Positions 53,901 to 63,148 of a stretch of 64,000 bases of DNA are shown here, piece by piece. Origin of the DNA: Parvibaculum sp. (lineage in GTDB: Bacteria > Pseudomonadota > Alphaproteobacteria > Parvibaculales > Parvibaculaceae). The translations under genes and the position numbers were made by a program. Under the pieces are notes generated by a model. The model was not told the origin of the DNA, did not search any database, and saw only the letters and a program-made list of their open reading frames with translations. The stretch spans positions 1-64,000 of the forward strand of contig JAHBYL010000002.1 in assembly GCA_019635955.1 (NCBI GenBank). The letters are read 5' to 3'. Within the stretch, counting starts at the first letter, position 1. Each line of letters begins with the position of its first letter.

Positions 53901-56163
53901 AGTAGCGGCTGTATTTTCCGTAGTAATAGCCGCCATCGCCATAGCCATACTTTGCCTGCCGCGCCGTATCGACGACGGCCAGGACGACGCCCGCGATGCT
54001 CGCGTCGAACAGGCGGAGTTCACGGAGCGCGGCCTGGGCGGCATCTCGCGGCGTCGCGTTCCAGCGCACCACGAAGACCGTCTCGTCCGCGATGCGGGCA
54101 AGCACACGGCTGTCCGACACGGGCAGGACCGGCGCACTGTCGAGCACCACAAGGTCGTAGTTTTCACGAAGCCGGTCGAGCAGCAGGCGCATCTGTGTCG
54201 AGGCGAGGAGATCCGGCGGATTGGCCGTGCCGGTCGCGATGGGCAGGATATCGAGACCCGTCTTCTCGTCCTTCACCGTGACATTCGCCACATCGAGCCG
54301 CTCGGCGAGAAGCTCCACAAGACCGGTCTCCGGCCGGCTGAGGCCGAAGGCCTTGTGAACGCTCGGGTGCCGCAAGTCGCAATCGACGAGAACGACCTTG
54401 AGGCCGGAGGCCGCAGCCGCGCGCGCAAAGCCCGAAGCTGTCGTGGTCTTGCCTTCGTCGGGCAGCGCAGAGGTGAAGAGGATCACCTTCGGCGGATTAT
54501 CGACATTCGAAAGCTGCAACACGGAGCGCAGGCTTCTGAGTGCCTCCGAGAAGGCAGAGAGCGGCTTCGCCACCAGATAGTCCTGCGGACTCATCACTTT
54601 CCGGTCCGGCCCTTTCTCGGCGGGCGTCGCGGGAACGGAAACGAGATGCGGCAGACCCAGTTGCTGTTCAACATCGCTGCCGGATTCGATCCCGTTATCG
54701 AGATGCTCAAGCAGGAAGGCGAGACCGACGCCGAGTATGGTCGAAAGGACCAGCGCCAGCGCAAAAGCCAGAGCCTTGCGCGGATGCGAGGGCGCCAGCG
54801 GCGCCGTAGCGACGGAGATCACGCGGCTGTCCGGCGCCTGCAAGTCTTGCTGCTGGGAAGTTTCCTTGAAGCGGTTGAGGAAGCTCTCATAGACGGCGCG
54901 GTTCGCCGCCGCTTCGCGTTCAAGCTCGCGGAGCTGAACCATGGCCTGGTTCCCCTCGCCCGTTTCGCCCCGAATTTCCCGAAGGCTCTGCTGAAGCGAG
55001 GCAACGCGCGTTTCCGCCACCGACACATTGTTCTGCAGGCTGCCGATGATGCGGGAAATTTCCGCACCGATCTGCACATCGATATCGCGGCGCTGCGCTT
55101 CGGCGTTCACGACCTCAGGATGCCGGGGGCCATAGCGCGAAGACAGATTGGCAAGCTCACGCGCGAGTTCGGCCTGTTTCTGGCGAAGGCTCGAAATCGT
55201 GCCCGACTGCACCACATCGGCCATGCTCTCGATTGCCCCTCCGGAAGTCCGGATCTGGCGGGCCCGGTCATATTTGGCGCGTGCTTCCGCCAGCGACGTC
55301 CGCGCCAGAATGAGCTGCGCATTGAGCTCCGAGAGCTGCTGCTCAGATACGGTGACGCCAGATCCGAGAGACTCAAGGCCCTGCTCCGTCCGGAAGATTT
55401 CGACGGCGCGCTCGGAATCCTGAACCTGCTGGCGGAGCTCGCCAAGGCGCTGCGACAGCCATTCATTCGCCTGGCGCGTCGCATCGAACTTCGCCTCGAG
55501 CTGGTCGAGGATATAGTTTTCGGCAAATGCATTGGCGATTCGGGCGGCCTTGCCCGGGTTTTCGGAAAGGACCGAAACGTTGATGACATAGGTGAGGCGC
55601 TGGCGGGTAACCTCGAGGCGGGAAAGCACCGTGTCGATGACCGCATCCCGCTCAGCCCGGGCGCGCGCTTCCTCGCTCACCGGAGCGGGCGAAGCCGAGA
55701 CCAGTGCAATCGCCTCGCGAATCCACAGACGCGGATCGAGCCAGCGGATGGCCGAGGGCTCCCGGAGCGCTGCGTTGAACTCCGTATCTTTCATGAGGTC
55801 GAGCCGGTCGACGACCCGTTCCGCAAGCGTCCTCGAAAGCAGAATCTCGACTTCACTGTCGACCGTGGCGGAATCCGCCGGAAGGCCGGACATGACGGCT
55901 TCCATGTCCGTGACCTGCATCTTCTGCCGGTCGAGAAGCACCTGTGCATTCGCGGTGTAGAGTGGCGTCTGCTGAAACACGACCGCCATCACCAGGGCAG
56001 TGAGCCCGAAGGTCACGCTGAGGATCAGCCAGAGCCGTTTGCGCAAGGTCCGGTAAAGCGCCTTCAGGTCGAATTCAAGGAAGCCTTCGCCTTCATCGCC
56101 CTCACGGCCTTCGTATGCAGGCATTCCTCCTTGGGAGGCCGAGCCCTTCACCGGTGCATTCAT
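53890..56163 (-). CDS. Polysaccharide co-polymerase / BY-type tyrosine autokinase (Wzc-like)
   Basis: The 757-residue protein has a Wzz domain near the N-terminus, two membrane helices, a long coiled-coil periplasmic region, a GNVR block and a C-terminal BY-kinase. Walker A is SALPDEGKTTTASGFARAAA (near residue 565), Walker A' is VVLVDCDLRHPSVHKAF, and Walker B is LVVLDSAPVLPVSD. The tail holds eight Tyr in the last 20 residues (such as GYYYGKYSRYY), the autophosphorylation cluster. It controls chain length and export with Wza. It follows the outer-membrane barrel gene after a terminator. Confidence 0.95.
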   Translation of the reverse strand: MNAPVKGSASQGGMPAYEGREGDEGEGFLEFDLKALYRTLRKRLWLILSVTFGLTALVMAVVFQQTPLYTANAQVLLDRQKMQVTDMEAVMSGLPADSATVDSEVEILLSRTLAERVVDRLDLMKDTEFNAALREPSAIRWLDPRLWIREAIALVSASPAPVSEEARARAERDAVIDTVLSRLEVTRQRLTYVINVSVLSENPGKAARIANAFAENYILDQLEAKFDATRQANEWLSQRLGELRQQVQDSERAVEIFRTEQGLESLGSGVTVSEQQLSELNAQLILARTSLAEARAKYDRARQIRTSGGAIESMADVVQSGTISSLRQKQAELARELANLSSRYGPRHPEVVNAEAQRRDIDVQIGAEISRIIGSLQNNVSVAETRVASLQQSLREIRGETGEGNQAMVQLRELEREAAANRAVYESFLNRFKETSQQQDLQAPDSRVISVATAPLAPSHPRKALAFALALVLSTILGVGLAFLLEHLDNGIESGSDVEQQLGLPHLVSVPATPAEKGPDRKVMSPQDYLVAKPLSAFSEALRSLRSVLQLSNVDNPPKVILFTSALPDEGKTTTASGFARAAAASGLKVVLVDCDLRHPSVHKAFGLSRPETGLVELLAERLDVANVTVKDEKTGLDILPIATGTANPPDLLASTQMRLLLDRLRENYDLVVLDSAPVLPVSDSRVLARIADETVFVVRWNATPRDAAQAALRELRLFDASIAGVVLAVVDTARQAKYGYGDGGYYYGKYSRYYVN

Positions 56164-56324
56164 CGTCTTGATCCTTCAGGCGTTGAAGCCTGCAAACTGC
56201 CGGGAAAACGCCCCGGTCGACCTGTCTTCAAATTCGGATGGCACTTGCCGAACCCGCCCGGCATCAAATTAGCTCAAACGCCGTATTGCTGGGTTAACGG
56301 AGGGCCACAGCCGGACACTACACG

Positions 56325-56355
56325 AAAAAAGGGCAGCCGGTCTCCCGCGCTGCCC
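56325..56355 (-). terminator. Rho-independent terminator between the outer-membrane barrel and wzc genes
   Basis: On the minus strand GGGCAGC and GCTGCCC (56349-56355 and 56331-56337 on the plus strand) form a 7-bp stem around 11 nt, followed by six T. It lies 35 bp after the stop of the outer-membrane protein gene, so wzc probably has its own promoter or depends on read-through. Confidence 0.85.
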
Positions 56356-56389
56356 CCCTTCCTTCATCCTGTTCTGCGCATCCGCGAGA

Positions 56390-57673
56390 TCAGAGGCCCG
56401 CCCGCAGCGTGAGCCCGATCTGGTTCGCCGTATAGTCCCGCGCATTCACGTTGGAATCGCGTTCCGTATAGTCGTAGCCGAGCTGCAGCGAGAAATTGCG
56501 GTTAAGCAGGTAATCGACCGACAGGCCGGCCCGCATCACATCGTCCTCACGGGTAATGCCCTCGTAATCATTGTTGGCATAGCTCGCCCGCGCGCCGAGG
56601 ATCACATTGCGCATCAGCTCATGATCGATACGCAGCCCCACGGAATTTTCCGTGTACCCCGAGGCACCGGCATTGATCGTTTCCTCGATCGAGGAGGCGG
56701 CCTCGAAGCGCACCGTGGTCAGCGGCGTTACGAACCAGTCAACGCTCGCGCCATAGGCAAGGCCATCGATCTCCGGCAGGGTCGGATCGTCATAATCCTG
56801 GGAGTGGTAGCCCACATAGACACCGCCCTGAGCGAGGTTGGTCAGGCGGAATTCCGAACCGACAACGACCGCATAGCCGTCAGAGTCGCGGTTCAGAGGA
56901 ACAGCCGGCGGCTGCTGGTCATACTTGCGCTGGTTGATCGTGCCCTGGACATAGACATTGGTATCCGGGGAAACATCATAGCCAAGCCGCAGGAACTGGG
57001 TGAATTCCTCGCGATCGCGGAAATCCTGGTCGATCGCCGGACCGCCGCCGATCGCCGGCGTGTCGTCATAGTCGAAATCGGAGTAGGTGGCACCAAGACG
57101 CGAAGTAACGCGGTTGAAGCGGTGGTCGAGCGCCACATTGGCCTGAAGGAGCGAATACTCAGTCGGCTCGGCGGCGAAACCTATGCCGGCGGCGTTCGGC
57201 GCGCCGCGATCTTCAGTGAGCTCGGCATAGGAAAGTCCGGCCGAGATATTGGTGTCGCGGGTGATGTCGATCCGGCCATCGCCGCCGACATTCCAGTCCA
57301 GCCGGTCTTCATCGTCATTGTCCGCATAGAGCTGCTGCGCGACGCCCGCCCGGAGATTGAGCGCGTGGCGGCTCCAGTTCGACGCCGCGGAGACGCGGGC
57401 ACCGAGCGTCGTGATGAAGTCGCTCTCGGTGTTCGTGTCTGTCGCATAGATGTTGTCGTTGTAGGCACCGGTGACCGAGACTTCCGGGAACACCGTAAAG
57501 GCGCCGGCACGGACGCCGACCGCGTCATAGCCCGGACGCGCTCGTTCGCGGACGCTGACATTGCGGTTGTCCACGATTTCGTCGGTCTGCGCCGAAGCGA
57601 TCTGAACCGGCACGGTGTAGAAGGCCGTCACCGCGACAGCGGCGATCAGCGCTTTGGAAACGATGGAAGACAT
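56390..57673 (-). CDS. Outer-membrane beta-barrel protein of the exopolysaccharide locus (BBP2-like)
   Basis: The 427-residue protein starts MSSIVSKALIAAVAVTAFYT with a signal peptide ending at or near IASAQ. GGGGA precedes the ATG. The rest is beta-strand-rich with alternating hydrophobic residues (FPEVSVTGAYNDNIYATD, TRLGATYSDFDYDD, LGYDYTERDSNVNARDYT) and a C-terminal LTLRAGL ending in a hydrophobic residue, typical of outer-membrane barrels. It matches the outer-membrane beta-barrel proteins found beside Wza in alphaproteobacterial exopolysaccharide operons. It may be a porin for the polymer or a structural partner. Confidence 0.85.
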   Translation of the reverse strand: MSSIVSKALIAAVAVTAFYTVPVQIASAQTDEIVDNRNVSVRERARPGYDAVGVRAGAFTVFPEVSVTGAYNDNIYATDTNTESDFITTLGARVSAASNWSRHALNLRAGVAQQLYADNDDEDRLDWNVGGDGRIDITRDTNISAGLSYAELTEDRGAPNAAGIGFAAEPTEYSLLQANVALDHRFNRVTSRLGATYSDFDYDDTPAIGGGPAIDQDFRDREEFTQFLRLGYDVSPDTNVYVQGTINQRKYDQQPPAVPLNRDSDGYAVVVGSEFRLTNLAQGGVYVGYHSQDYDDPTLPEIDGLAYGASVDWFVTPLTTVRFEAASSIEETINAGASGYTENSVGLRIDHELMRNVILGARASYANNDYEGITREDDVMRAGLSVDYLLNRNFSLQLGYDYTERDSNVNARDYTANQIGLTLRAGL

Positions 57674-57830
57674 CAATCTTTCCCCTGACAATTCTGCATT
57701 TAAGCAATTTGGAAACGGACGCTGCTATCTGGAGGGGGCAGCAACTCTCACTTCCGGCAAACGGATGGCGCTCTCAAGGCCACCGAAATACCGCCGGAAC
57801 CCTGCCGTCCCGGCGGTATTCAGGTACTGA

Positions 57831-58352
57831 TTAGTTGTCGCTCAGCGGCGTTTCGGGCGTCGTATCCTGCTGCAGCGGGTCATCTTCACGCTGCTGCTGA
57901 AGCTGGATCGAGGCCGTCCGTTCGTTGTAGCCGTCGGTTACCGCTGCCGTCAGGGTGGTATCGCCTGAGGCTTCGACCTTGGCCAGCAATGTCGCCGCCA
58001 GTTCCGGATTGGTGATGCCGATCTGGGCAATGGCCGCACCGAGCCCGATGCCCGCAGCCGTCTTCAGGCCCGGATTGCTTTCCAGCAGCAAACGGACCTC
58101 GTCGTTCTTCGGGTTGGTGAGCACCGCGATCACGGCATCGGTCGCAAGCTCTGCATCGGCGGCTGCAAGAACAAACGCCTCGATGGCCGCGGCGAGCGCA
58201 TCCGGATCCTGCGCATTGTCGATGACCAGCTGCTCGACCGCCTGCTCCAGTTCCTGAGCGGTCTGGGCTGCCGCCGGCGTTGCCGTCATCATCATGGCAG
58301 GCGCAAACGCCACTGCCAGAGCAAGGCAAACTGCGGAAAGAAACTTCTTCAT
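57831..58352 (-). CDS. Small secreted alanine-rich protein of the exopolysaccharide operon
   Basis: The 173-residue protein starts MKKFLSAVCLALAVAFAPAM at 58352, a Sec signal peptide cleaved near TPAAAQ. GGGGAG lies 7 nt upstream. The mature part is helical and Ala-rich (ELEQAVEQLVIDNAQDPDALAAAI, VLAAADAELATDAVIAVL) and ends in a Gln/Asp/Pro-rich tail (QQQREDDPLQQDTTPETP). I do not recognise the family. Its place between wza and the outer-membrane barrel gene suggests a periplasmic role in export. The 450-bp gap before it holds a probable promoter. Confidence 0.75.
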   Translation of the reverse strand: MKKFLSAVCLALAVAFAPAMMMTATPAAAQTAQELEQAVEQLVIDNAQDPDALAAAIEAFVLAAADAELATDAVIAVLTNPKNDEVRLLLESNPGLKTAAGIGLGAAIAQIGITNPELAATLLAKVEASGDTTLTAAVTDGYNERTASIQLQQQREDDPLQQDTTPETPLSDN

Positions 58353-58802
58353 ACTCAATCTCCCCGATTGAGGAACGCGGCGTGCAGGAATTGCCCGCGC
58401 ATCTCCCCTCGAAATAAAACCGGCACGCGCGGCTGGATTACTTGCTTGTCCAGCCTGAAAACGACCCGCTCGAAACCCTTGATTCCAGGGAAACATCCAC
58501 AATGACGCAACATCCTGTGGATTCCGCGCAGGTTCCCGTCTGCCGTAGTTCCCAGACGATAGACCCGATCAAGCGACCTGCCCACGCCAAAAATATGTTT
58601 AACAAATAGTTTCCCGAGTCCGTGGCACAAATACATCGCCATTGACTCATTTTAAAACGGTCGTTCTGGATTCGGGTGGTTGATTATGAATACTTGCGTC
58701 AACTTCAAGACAGCGATTTGTTCCTGTCTCGCCAGAAGGAAGCGCCCAGTGTGATTCAGGTTTGATTCGCCGCCCGCGTCCGGGCAACGACGAATACTAT
58801 AT
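58353..58802. other. Long intergenic region between wza and the secreted-protein gene
   Basis: A 450-bp AT-richer stretch with no convincing gene. It contains the GGGGAG ribosome site of the next gene and possible promoters such as TTTTAAAATGAG on the minus strand near 58650. A GCCCG-GACG-CGGGC hairpin lies soon after the wza stop without a T-tract. Confidence 0.5.
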
Positions 58803-59450
58803 CTAGAAGAACCGCTCCGGCACACGCACAACATCTCCCGGCAACACCTTCACGGCCTGGCTCGCCGGATAGGCCTGCTCGGCGCCCTCGCCGCGGGTGA
58901 TGTAGATCTGGTTGGTATTGGCGCGGTAGGTATAGCCCCCAGCAACGGCGATCGCGTTCAGCACCGTCATGCCGTTTGTGTACGGGTACTGGCCCGGATT
59001 ACCAACCTCACCATAGATATAAAAGGGCCGGTAATTCATGACCTCCACGCTGACGCGCGGATTGTTCAGATAGCCGTCCATGAGCTTGGCGATCATGGCA
59101 GCCTCGAACTGGCTGACGGTCAGCCCTTGGGCTTCCACCTGCCCGACCAGCGGCAGGGCGACCTTGCCCGAACCGCTTACATCGAATTCGCCGGAGAGGT
59201 TCGGCTCGCCGAACACGATGACCCGCAGCTTGTCGCCCGAGCCGAGACGGTAGTCGATATCGGCATCGGGCGGCAGCGGCACGGTGCTTTCCGAGCTGGT
59301 GGCAGCCGGGCTGCTCGCAACTGCCGGCAGGTTTTCCCGCGGCCCGTCGGCGCAGGCCGCAACCATCAGCATTGCCAGGAAAATCGCAGCAATACGGCCC
59401 GCGGCAGGACGAAACCCTTCGCGGAGAGTCTTTGCGGCAAGCTGGATCAT
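58803..59450 (-). CDS. Polysaccharide export lipoprotein (Wza-like)
   Basis: The 215-residue protein starts MIQLAAKTLREGFRPAAGR at 59450, with AGAGGG upstream. The lipobox VAAC (residues about 30-33) marks an outer-membrane lipoprotein. The Poly_export domain is DYRLGSGDKLRVIVFGEPNL, followed by a SLBB-like region, IYGEVGNPGQYPYTNGMTVL and AVAGGYTYRANTNQIYITR. It is shorter than Wza of E. coli (about 380 residues) and lacks the C-terminal membrane-spanning helix, like many alphaproteobacterial forms. It would work with the Wzc-like protein and perhaps with the barrel protein. Confidence 0.93.
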   Translation of the reverse strand: MIQLAAKTLREGFRPAAGRIAAIFLAMLMVAACADGPRENLPAVASSPAATSSESTVPLPPDADIDYRLGSGDKLRVIVFGEPNLSGEFDVSGSGKVALPLVGQVEAQGLTVSQFEAAMIAKLMDGYLNNPRVSVEVMNYRPFYIYGEVGNPGQYPYTNGMTVLNAIAVAGGYTYRANTNQIYITRGEGAEQAYPASQAVKVLPGDVVRVPERFF

Positions 59451-59635
59451 CGGAAATCGCCCTCTTGGAAATGCCCTGTCAAAAGTGCCGCCGGCCGCGC
59501 CGGATAGCCATGCGGCGGAACAGCACAATCGATATCGGTCCGCGCAGCACGCCGGAACCTGCCGGATTATTTATCACCAATCATGGCAGTATTTCAGCGG
59601 AAAGCCCGGTACCCACACAAAATTACGCGACCTGG

Positions 59636-60439
59636 TTAACCCGCCGCGGCCTTCCGCAGCGGCATTTCGCCCGTCTGAATGAAGCGCTGCTCCTTACCCT
59701 CGAGCACAAGCGCGGTCAGCACGCCGGTCATATATGCCCCAGTATCTATGCCGATCCGGTTCGGCCGGACCACCACTTCTTCATTCGGCGTATGGCCGTG
59801 AACGACGACCTTGCCAAAGGAAGCACCTGAATCGACGAACTCGTCGCGGATCCAGAGCAGGTCTTCCTCGATCTGCCGATGCAGCGCGATCCCGGGCCGA
59901 ACGCCCGCATGAGCAAAGAAGTAGCCGCCGAATTCTCTCGATATTTCAAGGGTTTCGAGGAAATGACGATGACTTTCCGGCATCACTTCGATCAGATGCT
60001 CGCGCGCCTGCACAAAGGCCGCCGGATCGTCCGTCCGGGTCAGCTCCTTCACGCCATAGGAATGTAGCGTCTCGAGCCCGCCGTAATACTTCCAGGTCTT
60101 GCCGAAAGCCGGGTCGGCCAGGAATTGCAGCAGGGCCTGTTCGTGATTGCCCTTCAGGAAAACATGCTCGAAACCGGCGGGCCGCGCCCCCGTCAGCCGG
60201 TCAAGCACCTGCTTCGATTGAAGTCCGCGATCGACATAATCCCCCAAATAAATCAATATGTTAGAGGATACGGGCGACGCGGCGGCATCCGCCTCGACCT
60301 GCGCGAGAAGCTCGGCGAGCAGATCATCGCGCCCATGGATATCGCCCACGGCATAGATGCGCATGCCCTCGGGCACGCCGCCTTCCTTCGGGGCGCCGCC
60401 AAGCGCAGCCTTCATCCGGTTCAGAAATCCGCCAACCAC
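59636..60439 (-). CDS. Metallophosphoesterase (serine/threonine protein phosphatase type)
   Basis: The 267-residue protein has all calcineurin-like motifs: YAVGDIHGRDDLL, YLGDYVDRGLQSK, FLKGNHEQALLQF and VVVHGHTPNEEV with the metal ligands. No signal peptide is seen. Homologues next to exopolysaccharide genes are common in alphaproteobacteria, where a role in removing phosphate from the tyrosine autokinase has been suggested but is not shown here. It is divergent from the KpsF/KdsD gene. Confidence 0.9.
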   Translation of the reverse strand: MVGGFLNRMKAALGGAPKEGGVPEGMRIYAVGDIHGRDDLLAELLAQVEADAAASPVSSNILIYLGDYVDRGLQSKQVLDRLTGARPAGFEHVFLKGNHEQALLQFLADPAFGKTWKYYGGLETLHSYGVKELTRTDDPAAFVQAREHLIEVMPESHRHFLETLEISREFGGYFFAHAGVRPGIALHRQIEEDLLWIRDEFVDSGASFGKVVVHGHTPNEEVVVRPNRIGIDTGAYMTGVLTALVLEGKEQRFIQTGEMPLRKAAAG

Positions 60440-60646
60440 ACAAAACCTCTTGCGGCGCTGCCGCAGGCCAGCCCCAGACTTTCACCCCGCCGGAGAGATT
60501 AGTGGAAATACATTTGGGCACAAGGATTTAGGAATTCCCTTGTCCGGCAAATCCGCCCATTTGCCGGAAAACTCCGCTCATCCGGGGCCTTCACTTGTTA
60601 TATAAGGAAGCAAATCAACGAGGGCCAAAACGCCCGGGGAGCAGCA

Positions 60647-61645
60647 GTGGCAAGAACCTCTTCGGATCAGGATCGCGGAAACAGTCCGGGCGTCGACCAC
60701 CTCGCCTCCGCGCGGCGGACCATTACCCTCGAGATCGAAGGCCTGAAGGCGCTGATGACCTCGCTCGACGGTCCCTTTTCGGCGGCCGTCGAGGCCCTGG
60801 GCGGGGCGACCGGCCGGGTGATTGTGACCGGCATGGGCAAGTCCGGCCATATCGCCCGCAAGATGGCCGCGACCCTCGCCTCCACCGGAACGCCGGCCCA
60901 ATATGTCCATCCCGGTGAAGCTTCCCACGGCGATCTCGGCATGATCACCGCAGGCGATGTCATTCTCGCGCTTTCTTGGTCGGGCGAGACATCGGAACTC
61001 TCCAGCATTATTTCTCATGCGAAACGATTTGCCATTCCGCTCATCGCCATGACATCGGTCGAGGCGAGCGCACTCGGCCGCGCGGCCGACGTGGCGCTGG
61101 TCCTCCCCCGCGCGGAGGAAGCCTGTCCGAACAAGCTCGCGCCGACGACCTCGACCACCATGCAGCTGGCGCTCGGCGATGCGCTCGCCATAGCGCTTCT
61201 TGAGATGAAGGGCTTTTCGGCGAAGGATTTCGGCGTCTTCCATCCGGGCGGCAAGCTCGGTGCCATGCTGAAACTCGTGCGCGAGGTCATGCATACGGGA
61301 GAGGAGCTGCCGCTGACCGGTCCCGCGACTCCCATGTCGCAGACACTTCTTATTATGTCGCAGAAGAGTCTCGGCTCGGTCGGCATCGTGGATGAGGCGG
61401 GCCGCCTTGTCGGCATGATCACCGATGGCGATATCCGCCGACATTCGGGCGCCGAGGGCCTGCTCGCCAGGACCGCGGGCGAGATCATGAACCGGGCCCC
61501 GAAAACGGTCGCCCCTTCCATGCTCGCCTCGGAAGCGGTGAAGCTCCTGAACGACAAGAAGATCACGAGCCTTTTCGTGGTCGAGGAAGACCGCCCGGTC
61601 GGTCTCGTCCATATCCATGATTTCCTGAAGGCAGGCGTGATCTGA
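60647..61645 (+). CDS. D-arabinose 5-phosphate isomerase (KpsF/GutQ/KdsD family)
   Basis: The 332-residue protein uses GTG 60647, with GGGGAG 5 nt upstream. The SIS domain is seen as VTGMGKSGHIARKMAATLAS and ILALSWSGETSELSSI, with HPGEASHGDLGM; two CBS domains follow (MHTGEELPL, SVGIVDEAGRLVGMITDGD and IMNRAPKTVAPSM). It converts ribulose-5-phosphate to arabinose-5-phosphate, the Kdo precursor. Its place beside polysaccharide genes hints at a capsule-linked copy (KpsF-like), but it may also be the only LPS copy. Confidence 0.93.
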   Translation: MARTSSDQDRGNSPGVDHLASARRTITLEIEGLKALMTSLDGPFSAAVEALGGATGRVIVTGMGKSGHIARKMAATLASTGTPAQYVHPGEASHGDLGMITAGDVILALSWSGETSELSSIISHAKRFAIPLIAMTSVEASALGRAADVALVLPRAEEACPNKLAPTTSTTMQLALGDALAIALLEMKGFSAKDFGVFHPGGKLGAMLKLVREVMHTGEELPLTGPATPMSQTLLIMSQKSLGSVGIVDEAGRLVGMITDGDIRRHSGAEGLLARTAGEIMNRAPKTVAPSMLASEAVKLLNDKKITSLFVVEEDRPVGLVHIHDFLKAGVI

Positions 61646-61788
61646 CGCTCGCTCAACCGGTGTGAGAACACTTTCAGGAAATTGAACGCCAGGCGGCCAT
61701 TGCCGCGTTTCCGCCGGAAACCCATGCTAGCTTTCGTTTGATAGGCGGATCGCCCCCGACCGGGGCCGGCAGAACGGAGCTGGCGCTC

Positions 61789-63144
61789 GTGACTTTCGAC
61801 AGGGAAACCGAACGGCTGACGGCAGGTGTCCGCTACGGACTCGGCGCCAGTGCGGCCGACATCGACGCTATGGGAAGCGATCCGCGCGGCTGGCTGCTCG
61901 ACCAGATCGAAGTCACGGCGCTCCTGGCGAGAAGCGCCTCCGGCGCGCTCCCGAAGACCGGCAAAATATATCGCGTCGACGCCGAGGCCTTGGGGCCGGA
62001 GGATGCTCGATTGGCCGTCCAGCAGGTGCGCAAGCAAATTTCCAGCAATTTTTCCGCCGCCGGCCTCGACGGGGTCGCCGAGGCCGTCACGACGACGCTG
62101 CCCTTCCGGGAGCGGCTCATCCGCTTCTGGAACAATCACTTCGCGGTCGGCACAAAGAACCGGAAGGGCAAGGCCACCCTGCCCGCCCTCACCGACGATG
62201 CCATCGCTCCCTTCGTTTTCGCACCCTTCGAGGAAATGCTTCTCGCTGTGAGCCGCCATCCCTCGATGCAGCTCTATCTCGACAACATTCGCTCGATCGG
62301 GCCCAATTCCGAGGTGGGCCTGTCGAAAGGTCGCGGCCTCAACGAAAACCTCGCCCGGGAAATCCTCGAGCTTCACACTTTGGGTGTCGATGGCGGTTAC
62401 ACCCAGGCCGACATCAAGGAGTTGGCCGCTGCCCTGACCGGATGGAGCACTGGCAACACGACCGAATACGCCACCGGCTGGCATTTCGTATTTTATCCCG
62501 AGTATCACGAGCCCGGAGGCGCGACGGTGCTCGGAAAGACCTATTCCGAAGGAGGCGAGGAGACGGCTGAGCAGATCCTTCGCGACCTTGCCCGCCACCC
62601 CTCGACCGCCCGGCACATCGCGATGAAGCTTGCCCGTCACTTCGTCGACGACGATCCGCCGGAATCGGCAATCCGGAAACTTGAGCGGCGCTGGCTTGAA
62701 ACCGATGGCGACCTTGCCGAAGTGTCCCGCACGCTTGCCGGCCTCGATGAGGCGCGTGCCTCCCTCTTCTCCAAATTGAAGCAACCTGGCGACCTCGTCG
62801 TTTCGGCGCTCCGCGCGCTCGACCTCGACATGACGCCGCGCCTTGCGGAACTCGCGGTCGCATTCCAGGGAGCGATGGGCCAACCGGTGATGCGTCCGCC
62901 CGGACCGCAGGGCTGGTACGACACGGCTGCCGACTGGAGCGATCCCGGTTCCCTCGCGCGCCGCGTGGACTGGGCCGTGGCACTTGCCGCGGAGGCTGGA
63001 GACAAGGTCGATGCGCAGGCGGCCATGGAGCGAAATTTCGCCTCCCTGGCGCCCCGCGACACACGGATTGCAATCGAGCGCGCGGCATCGAGGCAGGAAG
63101 CGGCGGCCATTCTCGTGGCGTCGCCTCTCTTTCAGCGGAGATAG
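61789..63144 (+). CDS. DUF1800 domain protein
   Basis: The 451-residue protein starts at GTG 61789 (GGAG 9 nt upstream); a TTG at 61738 is an alternative. The DUF1800 blocks are PFRERLIRFWNNHFAVGTKN, RGLNENLAREILELHTLGV and GGYTQADIKELAAALTGW. The function is unknown. It lacks an obvious signal peptide, whereas its partner has a Tat signal, which suggests co-export as a complex. The DUF1501 gene starts 4 bp after its stop, an arrangement that is common across bacteria. Confidence 0.9.
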   Translation: MTFDRETERLTAGVRYGLGASAADIDAMGSDPRGWLLDQIEVTALLARSASGALPKTGKIYRVDAEALGPEDARLAVQQVRKQISSNFSAAGLDGVAEAVTTTLPFRERLIRFWNNHFAVGTKNRKGKATLPALTDDAIAPFVFAPFEEMLLAVSRHPSMQLYLDNIRSIGPNSEVGLSKGRGLNENLAREILELHTLGVDGGYTQADIKELAAALTGWSTGNTTEYATGWHFVFYPEYHEPGGATVLGKTYSEGGEETAEQILRDLARHPSTARHIAMKLARHFVDDDPPESAIRKLERRWLETDGDLAEVSRTLAGLDEARASLFSKLKQPGDLVVSALRALDLDMTPRLAELAVAFQGAMGQPVMRPPGPQGWYDTAADWSDPGSLARRVDWAVALAAEAGDKVDAQAAMERNFASLAPRDTRIAIERAASRQEAAAILVASPLFQRR

Positions 63145-63148
63145 GAAC

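Noticed and set aside
53674-56412. A 912-codon open frame antisense to wzc
   Set aside because: The opposite strand encodes the Wzc-like kinase with Walker motifs and a Tyr tail; the antisense translation has no family character.
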